Assembly: GCA_030374735.1 (NCBI GenBank)
Contig: JASCIV010000763.1
Coordinates: 1-11,982, forward strand
DNA from: Gracilaria caudata
Lineage: Eukaryota > Rhodophyta > Florideophyceae > Gracilariales > Gracilariaceae
DNA: 11,982 bases
Reading direction: 5' to 3'
The position numbers and the translations under genes were made by a program. This document shows positions 1 through 7,800 of this stretch, piece by piece; positions within the stretch are counted from its first letter, which is position 1; every line of letters starts with the position of its first letter. The notes beneath the pieces were generated by a model. The model had not been told where the DNA came from, ran no database searches, and saw nothing but the letters and a program-made list of their open reading frames with translations.

Positions 1-58
1 CCTCCCCGCCGCTCTCGAAGGCCGCGCCCGTCCTTCGCGCCTCGTCGCCCATGTCTTC

Positions 59-3000
59 ATGGGGTTCTGTCTGGCCTTCGAGCTCCTCTCATGTGCCGGA
101 AAGCATCTCAATTCCTCCAGCAGTGCCGCGCCGAAGGCGCAGCTGCAGGTGTCCAACGAGGAGGCGTCCAGCGCGCAGTTTCTTCCAGTGGAAGGCACGT
201 CTGCCGCGTTGATTTCGCCACACAGACTGCTTGTCACCGGTGGCATGCTGCAGGATGAGAGAGTGCTTCCGTTCTCTGTGGTCAGGTATTTGGATTTGGA
301 CCCCAACTGCGACCAAGCGCATCGATGGAGCAAACCCACTTTGTTGCGAACGCCTTCCTCCCAACGCGGCGCCGCTGCCAAAAGAACCATTCCGGTTTGT
401 CGCGTGGAACATACGCTCACCAAGGTGCCGGACAATTCCAAGTTGTATCTTATTGGGGGTATGAAATACGGTGGGAAGGATGGTGGCCAATCTTGTACCA
501 CCTTGTTTGCCTTTGATTCCAAGTCGAAGACCTGGGATAACATTGAACCCGAGATACAACCCTCTCGAGTCAAGGAGGATCCCAATGAACAGCTCGGACC
601 ACGATTTGCGCACTCTTCCACATACGTCTCTAACACTCCCAAGTGTTCCAGCTCGCGTCAAAAAGCGCGCGCAAAGCCGGCACCTTATATATATGTGTAC
701 GGAGGTTTCCGAGGAAGACAGGATTATTATCCGGTGTCTGACGTTCATGTGTTCGACGTGAAAAAGTGCAAGTGGACCCAGGCCTTGCCTGTCCCAACTG
801 CAGTTAAACCCCCAGCTCGCGCCTATCATGCTGCTTGTCTTACACCGTCTGGAAAGTATATTGCTATTCACGGCGGCAATACAAGCGATCTTGATGACCA
901 CGAGGCCTTGTCGGATGCGTTCTTTTTGTTCGATGTGCAAGCCCACAAATGGCTCAAACCTGCGCTGCACAGCAATACAGACGGCCCACCGTGTGCACGA
1001 AACCAACATTCGCTGGTTAGCGGAGTGGGACGTCATCAAGGCTTCCTCGTTATGTATGGCGGTCGTGTCCTCAACGGTACGCATAGCCATGAGATGTTTT
1101 TGTGCAAAGTTCTCGAACCGGACTATCCGGACCAGCGCATAGAAGTACTGTGGCAGAAAGTCGATATTCGGACCACAATTGCACCCCCTCTTCCTGGTGA
1201 CCGCCACCACGTATCCGAGAAACCGCTCTCGGAGAGGCGCGCTGCGCTTAGTGGTGGGTGTATGGTTTCTCTTCCGGACATGGGCAAATATATTATTGTT
1301 GGTGGAAGAAATGCATACGGAGTGAGAGAGGCACCTTTGATGTTGGACCCGCAGGAGTCTGACGAGGCTGCTTTTTCGCAATCAGTAGAGATGCCAGAAG
1401 ACCCGCATGCGTTGCCAAACACCACAAACCATGTTTCACAGGCGGCACCGAAAAGTATAAATGTGCAACACAGTCCGCATTCTCCGCAAGAACGATGTAA
1501 TGAATTGAATGATCGTGCTAGCCCCCCGTTGATTGATGAAGACGATCAACTGGATATCGGAAGAAGCCCGTCACCGGCCGCAGTTGCACCTCAAATACCA
1601 CGAGCGTCGTCGTTGCAGCGTACTTCGAGCGAAAAATCACCTAATCCTACCGCTGGTTCCCGCGGTAAGGCAAGTACCGGAGGTTTAGGATCGGGTCGTT
1701 TTCGAAAGCGAAAACCTCGGGTTGCTGCCATCGAACCCATTCCTAAAGTGCTACCAGCCACAAGCAATGTAGTCCAACCTCCTCCAAATCTACCAGAGCA
1801 AGATGTAGAGGACGATCTCGTCAGTAAGACGGATGCGCTGTTACACAAGTCTCGGTTAATGAGGTCTAGCAAAGAGATAGCGAACGCTGATATTCCCTGC
1901 CCTCCGTTGAAGAAGCGACGTCTACGAAGCAGCGCAAAGCCGGTTGAAGAGCAGAACTTCAACGAGTCTCATGCCATTATTAGCCCGGCTCCCCTTGTTA
2001 ATGATCCCATTGTCGAACACAAAGAGGCTTTGGTTCAAGAAAACGATATCAAACAGACTATGAGCGCCCGTTCAGATTTTGTAGCTCCGTCTGAAATCAA
2101 ACGCATCGGGCGTACTAATACCACGAAAACGAACGGGGGTCGCGGTCGGGGTCGTATTTCAGCCATTCGTCAAAAAGAAGCGGAGCTGGATGCTTCAAGA
2201 AAGAAAATTGAAGCGCAAGAGGAGCAGATTCGCCTCTCAGAGTCAACGAATCTGAAACTCCAATCTGAGAACGATGAGCTAAAGTTTGCAAACCGACAAG
2301 TTAGGATCGATAACCTGGAGTTGAACCAGCAGATGCAAAAGCTTTTGCACGAGGTTCAGATTCTTCGAAACCAGATTGACGCGCAGCGAGCACATCACAC
2401 GCGCGTTGTGTCTACTTCTGCTCCAACTGGTGTCCAAGACGAAAGTGTGCCGAAGAATGCTGCGAGCAGTTGCGAGGACCGTGTCATATGCCCGCCGAGC
2501 GCCGTCAAGAGTCGGAAATCGGAGGAAATCAAAACGCTTCGTAACAAAGCAGATGTCTTGCGGAAAGAAAACGTTGCAATCTGTTCCGAGAAGGAATCCC
2601 TATTGCAAGATTTCAAGGAGTGTGAGGAAGGAAAGCGATATGTCGAAAGCGAGCTGAATCGAACACGAAACCTCCTAGAGAAGTCTCGGGTTGAATGCGG
2701 AAAGCTAAGGACCAGGGCTAACGACTGCGACAAGGCTATGAAGGAAGCGATTGACAGTAAGGAAGAAATGGAGAACAAGTTGAAAAGCGCAGAGAATGAG
2801 ATTGTACTTCAGAAGAGTAAGACCGAGGCTCTTAATCTAAGTCTGATGGACGAGAAACACAAAGTTGGGGGTCTCGTGAGCGACCGGACGGCGAAAGAGC
2901 AGCAAGTAAGGGAGCTCCAGGCTGAGCTTGCAGTGCAGCTAAAGAAGTTTGATGACAACGACGGGAAACATCGCCTATTGGTGGAGGACCTGGAATCGGC

Positions 3001-3613
3001 GAACGCAAGGTTTGAGGAGCTGAACAAAGTTTTGGACGGCAACACTGACAAGATGCGTAAGATGGAGGAGAAATGTGCCGGAGTGGCAGCAGAGCGTGAT
3101 ACGTTGCGTACACAACTGGATAATAAGGTGCGAGAACATGATGCGGCATTAGTGGTCAATGACAAGGATAAGGCGTCGATGGACACCCTGCGCAAAAAGC
3201 TGTTTGATGCAAACCTTGAACTGACGCGAATGAAGAGGGAACTGGACTCACGCACAAAAGAGTGTAAAAGGGTGAAGGCGAAGCTGGGGCGTCTGCAAGT
3301 GTCCTGTAACAGCATGTTGCCATCAATTGCAAAAATCTCGAAGCAGTTTGACCAGATTGCAAAGGAGTGCGAGGCGGTGGACGCCAATTGTGTTATGTCG
3401 TCGCTTGAGATTGTGACAAGGGAACCACAGGATGTAGAGGTGAACGGAACCGTTGAGATGGACGTTGCAGGTGGAGCAGGTGCCGTAGTGCGTGCTGCGC
3501 AAACCGTGAACTTGAATGGAAACACGCACAACGCTCGTAATGCAAACGTACTGAAAGAAATCCCTGAATCGGATGAAGCGGAGGCGGCGGTGGAGGAGGA
3601 GGAAGAACCGTAA
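59..3613 (+). CDS. Kelch-repeat propeller and long coiled-coil protein, probably nuclear
   Basis: The protein has 1184 residues in one open frame. Residues about 45-430 hold roughly six Kelch blades, each with a Gly-Gly pair and a downstream Trp or aromatic: LLVTGG near 57-62, LYLIGG 119-124, IYVYGG 211-216, YIAIHGG 267-273, FLVMYGG 329-335 and YIIVGG 411-416. Residues 430-690 are polar and disordered, with SP sites and two basic clusters that look like nuclear localisation signals (FRKRKPR near 547, LKKRRLR near 617). A GGRGRGR stretch lies near 693-699. Residues about 700-780 and 820-1110 form heptad-rich coiled coil, and the tail is acidic. Kelch plus coiled coil occurs in several unrelated scaffold families (Tea1-like, ACBP-like), so I give no orthologue. 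The ATG at 59 has a weak context (T at -3) and the frame stays open to base 2, so the gene may be 5'-truncated by the window. Base composition is closer to even than in the genes to the right. Confidence 0.85.
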   Translation: MGFCLAFELLSCAGKHLNSSSSAAPKAQLQVSNEEASSAQFLPVEGTSAALISPHRLLVTGGMLQDERVLPFSVVRYLDLDPNCDQAHRWSKPTLLRTPSSQRGAAAKRTIPVCRVEHTLTKVPDNSKLYLIGGMKYGGKDGGQSCTTLFAFDSKSKTWDNIEPEIQPSRVKEDPNEQLGPRFAHSSTYVSNTPKCSSSRQKARAKPAPYIYVYGGFRGRQDYYPVSDVHVFDVKKCKWTQALPVPTAVKPPARAYHAACLTPSGKYIAIHGGNTSDLDDHEALSDAFFLFDVQAHKWLKPALHSNTDGPPCARNQHSLVSGVGRHQGFLVMYGGRVLNGTHSHEMFLCKVLEPDYPDQRIEVLWQKVDIRTTIAPPLPGDRHHVSEKPLSERRAALSGGCMVSLPDMGKYIIVGGRNAYGVREAPLMLDPQESDEAAFSQSVEMPEDPHALPNTTNHVSQAAPKSINVQHSPHSPQERCNELNDRASPPLIDEDDQLDIGRSPSPAAVAPQIPRASSLQRTSSEKSPNPTAGSRGKASTGGLGSGRFRKRKPRVAAIEPIPKVLPATSNVVQPPPNLPEQDVEDDLVSKTDALLHKSRLMRSSKEIANADIPCPPLKKRRLRSSAKPVEEQNFNESHAIISPAPLVNDPIVEHKEALVQENDIKQTMSARSDFVAPSEIKRIGRTNTTKTNGGRGRGRISAIRQKEAELDASRKKIEAQEEQIRLSESTNLKLQSENDELKFANRQVRIDNLELNQQMQKLLHEVQILRNQIDAQRAHHTRVVSTSAPTGVQDESVPKNAASSCEDRVICPPSAVKSRKSEEIKTLRNKADVLRKENVAICSEKESLLQDFKECEEGKRYVESELNRTRNLLEKSRVECGKLRTRANDCDKAMKEAIDSKEEMENKLKSAENEIVLQKSKTEALNLSLMDEKHKVGGLVSDRTAKEQQVRELQAELAVQLKKFDDNDGKHRLLVEDLESANARFEELNKVLDGNTDKMRKMEEKCAGVAAERDTLRTQLDNKVREHDAALVVNDKDKASMDTLRKKLFDANLELTRMKRELDSRTKECKRVKAKLGRLQVSCNSMLPSIAKISKQFDQIAKECEAVDANCVMSSLEIVTREPQDVEVNGTVEMDVAGGAGAVVRAAQTVNLNGNTHNARNANVLKEIPESDEAEAAVEEEEEP

Positions 3614-3806
3614 CAGGTCTTTTTTTTTTTGCTTCCTCAAGAACACTAGAGGCCACTGGAGGCTGATATTATCTTCCTTTGGAATGGGGCGGGCGTTGTT
3701 TACGATACAGGCAGTGGTATGGTATATAAAAGTAGCTTCGTATATAGAAGTTTTGTGATGTACAACATTTCAAACAAGTGGCTGGATGTGCAGGCGTGAA
3801 GCACTA
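3614..3806. other. Convergent intergenic spacer with T-run
   Basis: This 193 bp spacer separates the stop of the Kelch gene from the stop of the minus-strand CPOX-like gene, so it must hold both 3' ends. It opens with a run of 11 T at 3620-3630 and is AT-richer than its surroundings (TATATAAAAG at 3723, TATATAG at 3751). No recognisable canonical AATAAA signal is seen. No gene is supported here. Confidence 0.6.
3723..3732 (+). promoter_or_regulatory. TATA-like sequence in the convergent spacer
   Basis: TATATAAAAG on the plus strand is as good a TATA box as any in the window. It points into the 3' part of the CPOX-like gene, and an antisense ATG lies 97 bp downstream at 3820, similar to the spacing seen at the other genes. 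The antisense frame that follows (3820-4245, 141 residues) shows no family features, so this may simply be AT-rich 3' UTR sequence. Confidence 0.25.
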
Positions 3807-4958
3807 TTAGACGAAATCAATGTACAAGAGCGATGGACAAGCGCTTCGACCATCTGTGCGAAGCGTATCATACACCTTTCCGGCGGCGGTGAACGACGAA
3901 GGAGCAAGAGAAAAGCGCCAGGAGCCCAACGGATTGGCGCACAGTGTGGTGCTCTCACAACTAGCGCCACCCGAAATACAAAACGTCTCCACCGTCTCAC
4001 TACCAAACGCGCCATGCTCGTCGATCGTACGACCGAGCTCCACGCCGTGCCAATCGGCGAGCGCGGTGTCTTTGCCGCGCGCCTCCAGCAACGGCAGATA
4101 CGCCGGCAACAGCGAGTCTAACACCTCCGTGATGAAGTGGAACGACGTCTCTCGATCCAGAAGTTGCACGGGCGATTGCCACTGCTCCGCGCTCAAACAC
4201 GCGTCCAGAAACGCCAGTCGCTGCGCGCCGCGCTGTTGGCGGTGACGACTCTTCAATCGCTCCCAACTATCCAGAAACGGCGCCACCAACGACGCAAAGC
4301 GCGTGGGCGACGCGCGCACGCGCACGCTCAGATCCACCGTGCCCGCAAACCACCACGCCAGACAGCGCTCGCCGCCAATCTGGAAGTAATTCGCGTCCGC
4401 GCGCAACGCCGGCAGGCTCACGTCCCACGGCGTGAGGTTGAGCGAGATGCCCACGCTCTCCTTACGAATCTGCGAGCCGCCGTCGTCGTCCGCGCACGTG
4501 AGCACCCTTCGTTTGCGCGGCGCCACGGCGCGCGCGCTGCGCCACACGTCTACCACCGCCGCGCGGAACGCGCGTCCGCCGCGCATCTCCAGCCGCGTGG
4601 GCGCCACGCGCCGCGGCTCGCGGTGCGACAAAGTGAGCGGCGGCGGTGCGAACGTGCCCAGTCCGTCGGCGTCGGCGGCGTCGCTCGCGAGTGTGTGCTG
4701 CGCGCGGCGGCAGAACGACTCGAAGCTGTGCAGCGGGTCCAGCGACACGTCGGGCGGCGGCGTGTGGTCGCCGCGCCTTGCGCGCGGGGGCTGGCGCGCG
4801 GGCGGGCGGACTCGCGCGTGGCGCGGCGCCGCGAGGTTGGGCGGCGAGAGGATGAAGGCGCACATTGCGGCGGGCGAAAAGGGAGATGCGCCAGAGGGGA
4901 AGGCAAGGATGGGCGCGGGGGAGGAGGGGCAGCGACGAACAAGAAGCGCAACAGCCAT
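3807..4958 (-). CDS. Divergent coproporphyrinogen III oxidase-like protein, probable pseudoenzyme
   Basis: The protein has 383 residues and is related to oxygen-dependent coproporphyrinogen III oxidase (CPOX), which decarboxylates coproporphyrinogen III to protoporphyrinogen IX. Family landmarks occur in the right order: an R.E..GG-like stretch near 122-128, NYF at 190-192, WWFAGTVDLS at 202-211 (family WWFGGGTDLTP), HRQQRG near 239-244 and LAFLDA near 248-253 (family HRxERRGxGGxFFDD), LLPAYLPLLEARGKDTA near 283-299, then the SGG at 329-331. The Asp of the GTDLTP motif aligns with D209, but the YDRGT motif near 317-321 reads FGSET, so the conserved Asp-Arg pair is lost, and the acidic FEED stretch after DLTP is missing. 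Residues 1-70 are Ala/Pro/Arg-rich and look like a transit peptide. A further in-frame ATG at 5132 lies upstream of the TATA box, so I chose 4958. Family membership is fairly sure; loss of catalysis is inference. Confidence 0.72.
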   Translation of the reverse strand: MAVALLVRRCPSSPAPILAFPSGASPFSPAAMCAFILSPPNLAAPRHARVRPPARQPPRARRGDHTPPPDVSLDPLHSFESFCRRAQHTLASDAADADGLGTFAPPPLTLSHREPRRVAPTRLEMRGGRAFRAAVVDVWRSARAVAPRKRRVLTCADDDGGSQIRKESVGISLNLTPWDVSLPALRADANYFQIGGERCLAWWFAGTVDLSVRVRASPTRFASLVAPFLDSWERLKSRHRQQRGAQRLAFLDACLSAEQWQSPVQLLDRETSFHFITEVLDSLLPAYLPLLEARGKDTALADWHGVELGRTIDEHGAFGSETVETFCISGGASCESTTLCANPLGSWRFSLAPSSFTAAGKVYDTLRTDGRSACPSLLYIDFV

Positions 4959-5068
4959 CAGTGGCGCACATTCGCCTCCACCTCCAAGCGCCACGCGCCC
5001 CCAACACAGCAGCAGCCAATACAATTGCAGCATGCAAACGCCAGCACCAAAAAAAAAGCAGCTGCTAA

Positions 5069-5076
5069 CTTTTATA
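5069..5076 (-). promoter_or_regulatory. TATA box of the CPOX-like gene
   Basis: The minus strand reads TATAAAAG, a perfect consensus TATA box, 118 bp before the ATG at 4958. It lies 60 bp beyond the PPR stop codon. Its position argues against translation starting at the in-frame ATG at 5132. Confidence 0.7.
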
Positions 5077-5081
5077 CACAC

Positions 5082-5103
5082 CACACACACACACACACAC
5101 ACA
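5082..5103. repeat. (CA)11 microsatellite
   Basis: Eleven CA dinucleotides lie in the short gap between the PPR stop and the CPOX-like TATA box. Read on the minus strand it is a TG tract just upstream of the core promoter. Confidence 0.9.
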
Positions 5104-5135
5104 AACACACGCGCCCCCAGCACAGCCTTCACCTC

Positions 5136-7184
5136 CTACGGTTGAAGAAGGCTGTCCCTAGTAGGCATATCCCTGTGCCCCTCGCCTCGTTGCGGGTCCT
5201 TACCGACGCAGTCCTCCACCAGCTCCGCCACGCGTCGCATCGCCGCGCGCGTCTTCGCCGGCATGCCAAGGTCCATCCTCAGCACATACTGCTCCAGTCG
5301 ATCCACCTGCGCGCCAAAAACGCGGCTGTCCGTCCTCATTTCGTCCAGCACCTGACTCACCATGCGCCAATTGGCCATTTTCAGCGCCAGTTGCAGCAGC
5401 ATGGTGTACGTGATGCAGCTCGGCCAGATGTGCTTCTCCTTCATGCGCTGCAGCAGGTCCATCGCGCTCTCAAAGTCGCCGCGTTTGGACGCGCCGTTGA
5501 TCAAGCTCGAGAACGTGTACACGTTCGGTTGCACGCCGTCACGCTCCATGTCGTTCAAGATTTGCATCGCCTCCTCCATCTTGTTTGCGCGCGTCATGCC
5601 CGCAATCATGCTGGTGTACGTCACCAGGTTGGGTTCAATGCCGTCCCTCTTCATCTCACTAAACACTCTGTTCATATCTTCAAAGCGTTCATTGCGTCCC
5701 AGCACGTCGATCACCGTCGAATACGTGATCACGTCCGGTTCGCACGTGTCCGAACTCCTCATAGTTTCCAACATGTTCAACGCGCGCTCACTGCTACCGC
5801 TCATGCCGCCGCGACACGCCGTGAGCAACGCGTTGTACGTGATCACATTCGGGCGAATGTTGGACGCCAGCATGTGATTGTGCACCTCAAACGCCCTATC
5901 CAGCATATTGGCGCGTCCGCACAGCGTGATGAGCGTGGTGAAACACTCGCAATTCGGGCGAAGGCCCCTCGAAACCATTTCCTCGTAGATGCTAAACGCC
6001 TCCTTCACGCGGTCCGACTTGGCGGCGGTGGCCATGAGCGCATTGTACGACACCTCATTGCACTGAATGCCCCTGCGTTCCATGTGTCGCTTCACCCTGA
6101 GCGCGCGGTCAAACTGCGGGCGATCAAAACTAGCCAGCGCGGACAGCAGCGTGTTGTACGTGACCAGGTCCGGCGCCACGCCCAGTCCATTGTGCACAAT
6201 GGACGCGCCCGCCGGCTGCGATTCCCTCTCCATCTGCGCCACCAGCTCGAACGCCTGGTCCAACATATTGCTCTTGCGCAGGCCGTTAATCACCGAGTTG
6301 TACGAGTAAATGTCCGGCTTGATGTCCCAGTCCTTCATGCGCGACAGGATGTTGAGCGCAATGTCCACCGAGCCGGTGCGCACGCAGCACGAGATGAGCA
6401 CGTTGAACGACACCACGTCCGGCGACACCTGATGCTCCGCCATTTCGCGCAGCGTCTCAAACGCCGCATCCAAGCGCTGCCTCTTCGCGCACGCGTTGAG
6501 CAACGCATTGTACGAGTAGCGATTCAGATAATAGCCCACCTGATAACACATACGCGCCACCTCTCTAGCCTCATCAATCAACGCCACGCGGCTCAGCGCC
6601 ACAAACACAAAGTTGTACGCGCGCGGCCCCAGCAGGTGCGCCAGCTCCGCGTCCGCGTCCGCGGCCACCGCCGCCGTTTGCGTGAGCAGCTCCAGCGCGC
6701 GCAGCGCCGCCGCCTTGGTGCCGATTCTCATGAGCGACATGAACAGGTGCGAGTACATCTTTGCCGAGAAGCGTTGCACCAGACGCGGCTGCGTGAGCGC
6801 CGCCTCTATGAGCGACACACACAGCACATAACGTCGGCTCTGCACGCACGCCTCCACCGCGTTGAGCAGCGCGCCGTACGACACGGTGGCGATTTCGCGC
6901 TGCACCAGCTGCGCATCGGCGCGCGCCAGCGCGGGGAGGCGCGAGCGCGCCGACGGCGGCGGCGCCGACGACACGGCGCCAAGTCTCGGACGCGCGCGCT
7001 TCACAGGCGCCGACGGCGGCGCCGGCGCCTCTCCGCCCGCGCCCGCGCCCGCGCCCGCGCCTGCGCCCGTGCTCTCCGCGGTGGTGGCGCAACACGCCGC
7101 GCGCGCACCACCCGCGGCAGCACCGCGCGCCGCGCGCGCCGACGCAGCCACTCGCAGCGGCGCCGCCACGAACGCAAGCGCCAT
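5136..7184 (-). CDS. P-type pentatricopeptide repeat protein, predicted organellar RNA-binding
   Basis: The 682-residue protein carries about 12 PPR motifs in residues 188-617, nearly all close to 35 residues with the VTYNxL...P(D/N) pattern, preceded by a degenerate helical region (100-187). No E, DYW or SMR domain follows, so it is P-class: such proteins bind organellar RNA for stabilisation, processing or translation. Residues 1-95 are Ala/Arg/Pro-rich with a Gly-Ala run and almost no acid, as in a plastid or mitochondrial presequence; I cannot tell which. Specificity pairs (residues 5 and 35) for ten consecutive motifs are NN, ND, ND, ND, NN, NN, TN, ND, SN, TN. The fifth full motif carries an insertion of about 13 residues (near 324-336). 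I chose the ATG at 7184 because the longer frame to 7349 only adds a translated GA repeat (REKERERE-like) and a CA-derived stretch. It is transcribed in the same direction as the CPOX-like gene. Confidence 0.88.
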   Translation of the reverse strand: MALAFVAAPLRVAASARAARGAAAGGARAACCATTAESTGAGAGAGAGAGGEAPAPPSAPVKRARPRLGAVSSAPPPSARSRLPALARADAQLVQREIATVSYGALLNAVEACVQSRRYVLCVSLIEAALTQPRLVQRFSAKMYSHLFMSLMRIGTKAAALRALELLTQTAAVAADADAELAHLLGPRAYNFVFVALSRVALIDEAREVARMCYQVGYYLNRYSYNALLNACAKRQRLDAAFETLREMAEHQVSPDVVSFNVLISCCVRTGSVDIALNILSRMKDWDIKPDIYSYNSVINGLRKSNMLDQAFELVAQMERESQPAGASIVHNGLGVAPDLVTYNTLLSALASFDRPQFDRALRVKRHMERRGIQCNEVSYNALMATAAKSDRVKEAFSIYEEMVSRGLRPNCECFTTLITLCGRANMLDRAFEVHNHMLASNIRPNVITYNALLTACRGGMSGSSERALNMLETMRSSDTCEPDVITYSTVIDVLGRNERFEDMNRVFSEMKRDGIEPNLVTYTSMIAGMTRANKMEEAMQILNDMERDGVQPNVYTFSSLINGASKRGDFESAMDLLQRMKEKHIWPSCITYTMLLQLALKMANWRMVSQVLDEMRTDSRVFGAQVDRLEQYVLRMDLGMPAKTRAAMRRVAELVEDCVGKDPQRGEGHRDMPTRDSLLQP

Positions 7185-7196
7185 CACATGCAAGAG

Positions 7197-7252
7197 CTCT
7201 CTCTCTCTCTCGCTCTCTCGCTCTATCTCTCTCTCTCTTTCTTTCTCTCTCC
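7197..7252. repeat. CT/GA tract upstream of the PPR start
   Basis: The tract is about 56 bp of almost pure pyrimidine (CT units broken by CG, TA and TTT) on the plus strand, which is GA on the PPR sense strand. It begins 12 bp before the PPR ATG and so probably lies in the 5' UTR or core promoter of that gene. A similar tract sits at 11221-11256. Confidence 0.85.
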
Positions 7253-7692
7253 CCGTCGCGGATACACACACACAGCCTTCAGCAGCGAACGCGCGCCCAA
7301 AAAACGCGCACTGCGCACTGACGGCTCGTTTTTTTCCCGCAGCGTGCACAGCGCGCCGCAGCTCCGCTCACAGCCGCGCCGCTGGTCGCGCCAGCCGCAA
7401 CCACAAACCGCCAAATCTCGCGTTCACCGGCTGCGCGCTGCGCGCCGCGCGCCTCGCGCGCGTGGCCAGCACACACACGTATGGCGCACGCGCCGTGACG
7501 CGCCGTGGCACGTGCGCGCAGCCGCCACAGGTGCGTGGCGCGCTCGCTTCTGCGCATCGGCGCGCGCGATTGGCGCGATGCGATTTTGTGACGGCGCGGC
7601 GGCCGATGTGCTCACCGCGCGGGGCGCATCGCCGCCACCGGCGCGACGCGGTGAACGAAACGCGCGCGCCCGTTGGGCGAAGGCGCGGCCGC

Positions 7693-7700
7693 TACAAAAG
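7693..7700 (+). promoter_or_regulatory. TATA-like box for the secreted-protein gene
   Basis: TACAAAAG is a one-base variant of TATAAAAG. It lies 108 bp before the ATG at 7801, matching the TATA-ATG distances of the other genes in the window. Confidence 0.45.
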
Positions 7701-7734
7701 CGCCCGCCGTTCGTTCCGCCCGTGCGCCGCCGCC

Positions 7735-7758
7735 GCCATCGCCATCGCCATCGCCATC
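7735..7758 (+). repeat. (GCCATC)4 hexanucleotide repeat
   Basis: Four exact GCCATC units lie in the presumed 5' leader of the secreted-protein gene. The reverse complement unit, GATGGC, is repeated four times inside the same gene at 8719-8742. Confidence 0.9.
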
Positions 7759-7800
7759 GCCACGCGCCGCAACGCCGCAGTGGCTGTTTCCGTGTCCGTC

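Larger units (their letters stand above)
7185..7800. promoter_or_regulatory. Divergent promoter region between PPR and secreted-protein genes
   Basis: This 616 bp stretch separates two divergent ATGs and should contain both promoters. It holds a CT/GA tract next to the PPR start, short A and T runs (7299-7304, 7329-7336), very GC-rich CGCG-dense sequence at 7430-7690, a TATA-like box at 7693 for the rightward gene and a hexanucleotide repeat in its presumed leader. I see no clear TATA box for the PPR gene. Frames that stay open here are Arg/Ala-rich by-products of composition. Confidence 0.55.

Noticed and set aside
51..212. Overlapping frame from the ATG at 51
   Set aside because: It ends after about 53 Ser/Arg-rich codons and overlaps the Kelch frame, which is open on both sides of it. 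It could be an upstream ORF only if the Kelch start lies further right.
89..1381. Open minus-strand frame of 430 codons under the Kelch gene
   Set aside because: The plus strand encodes well-formed Kelch blades here, and the antisense product shows no recognisable motif.
4959..5132. N-terminal extension of the CPOX-like protein from the ATG at 5132
   Set aside because: It would translate the TG repeat into a Val-Cys run and begins upstream of a perfect TATA box.
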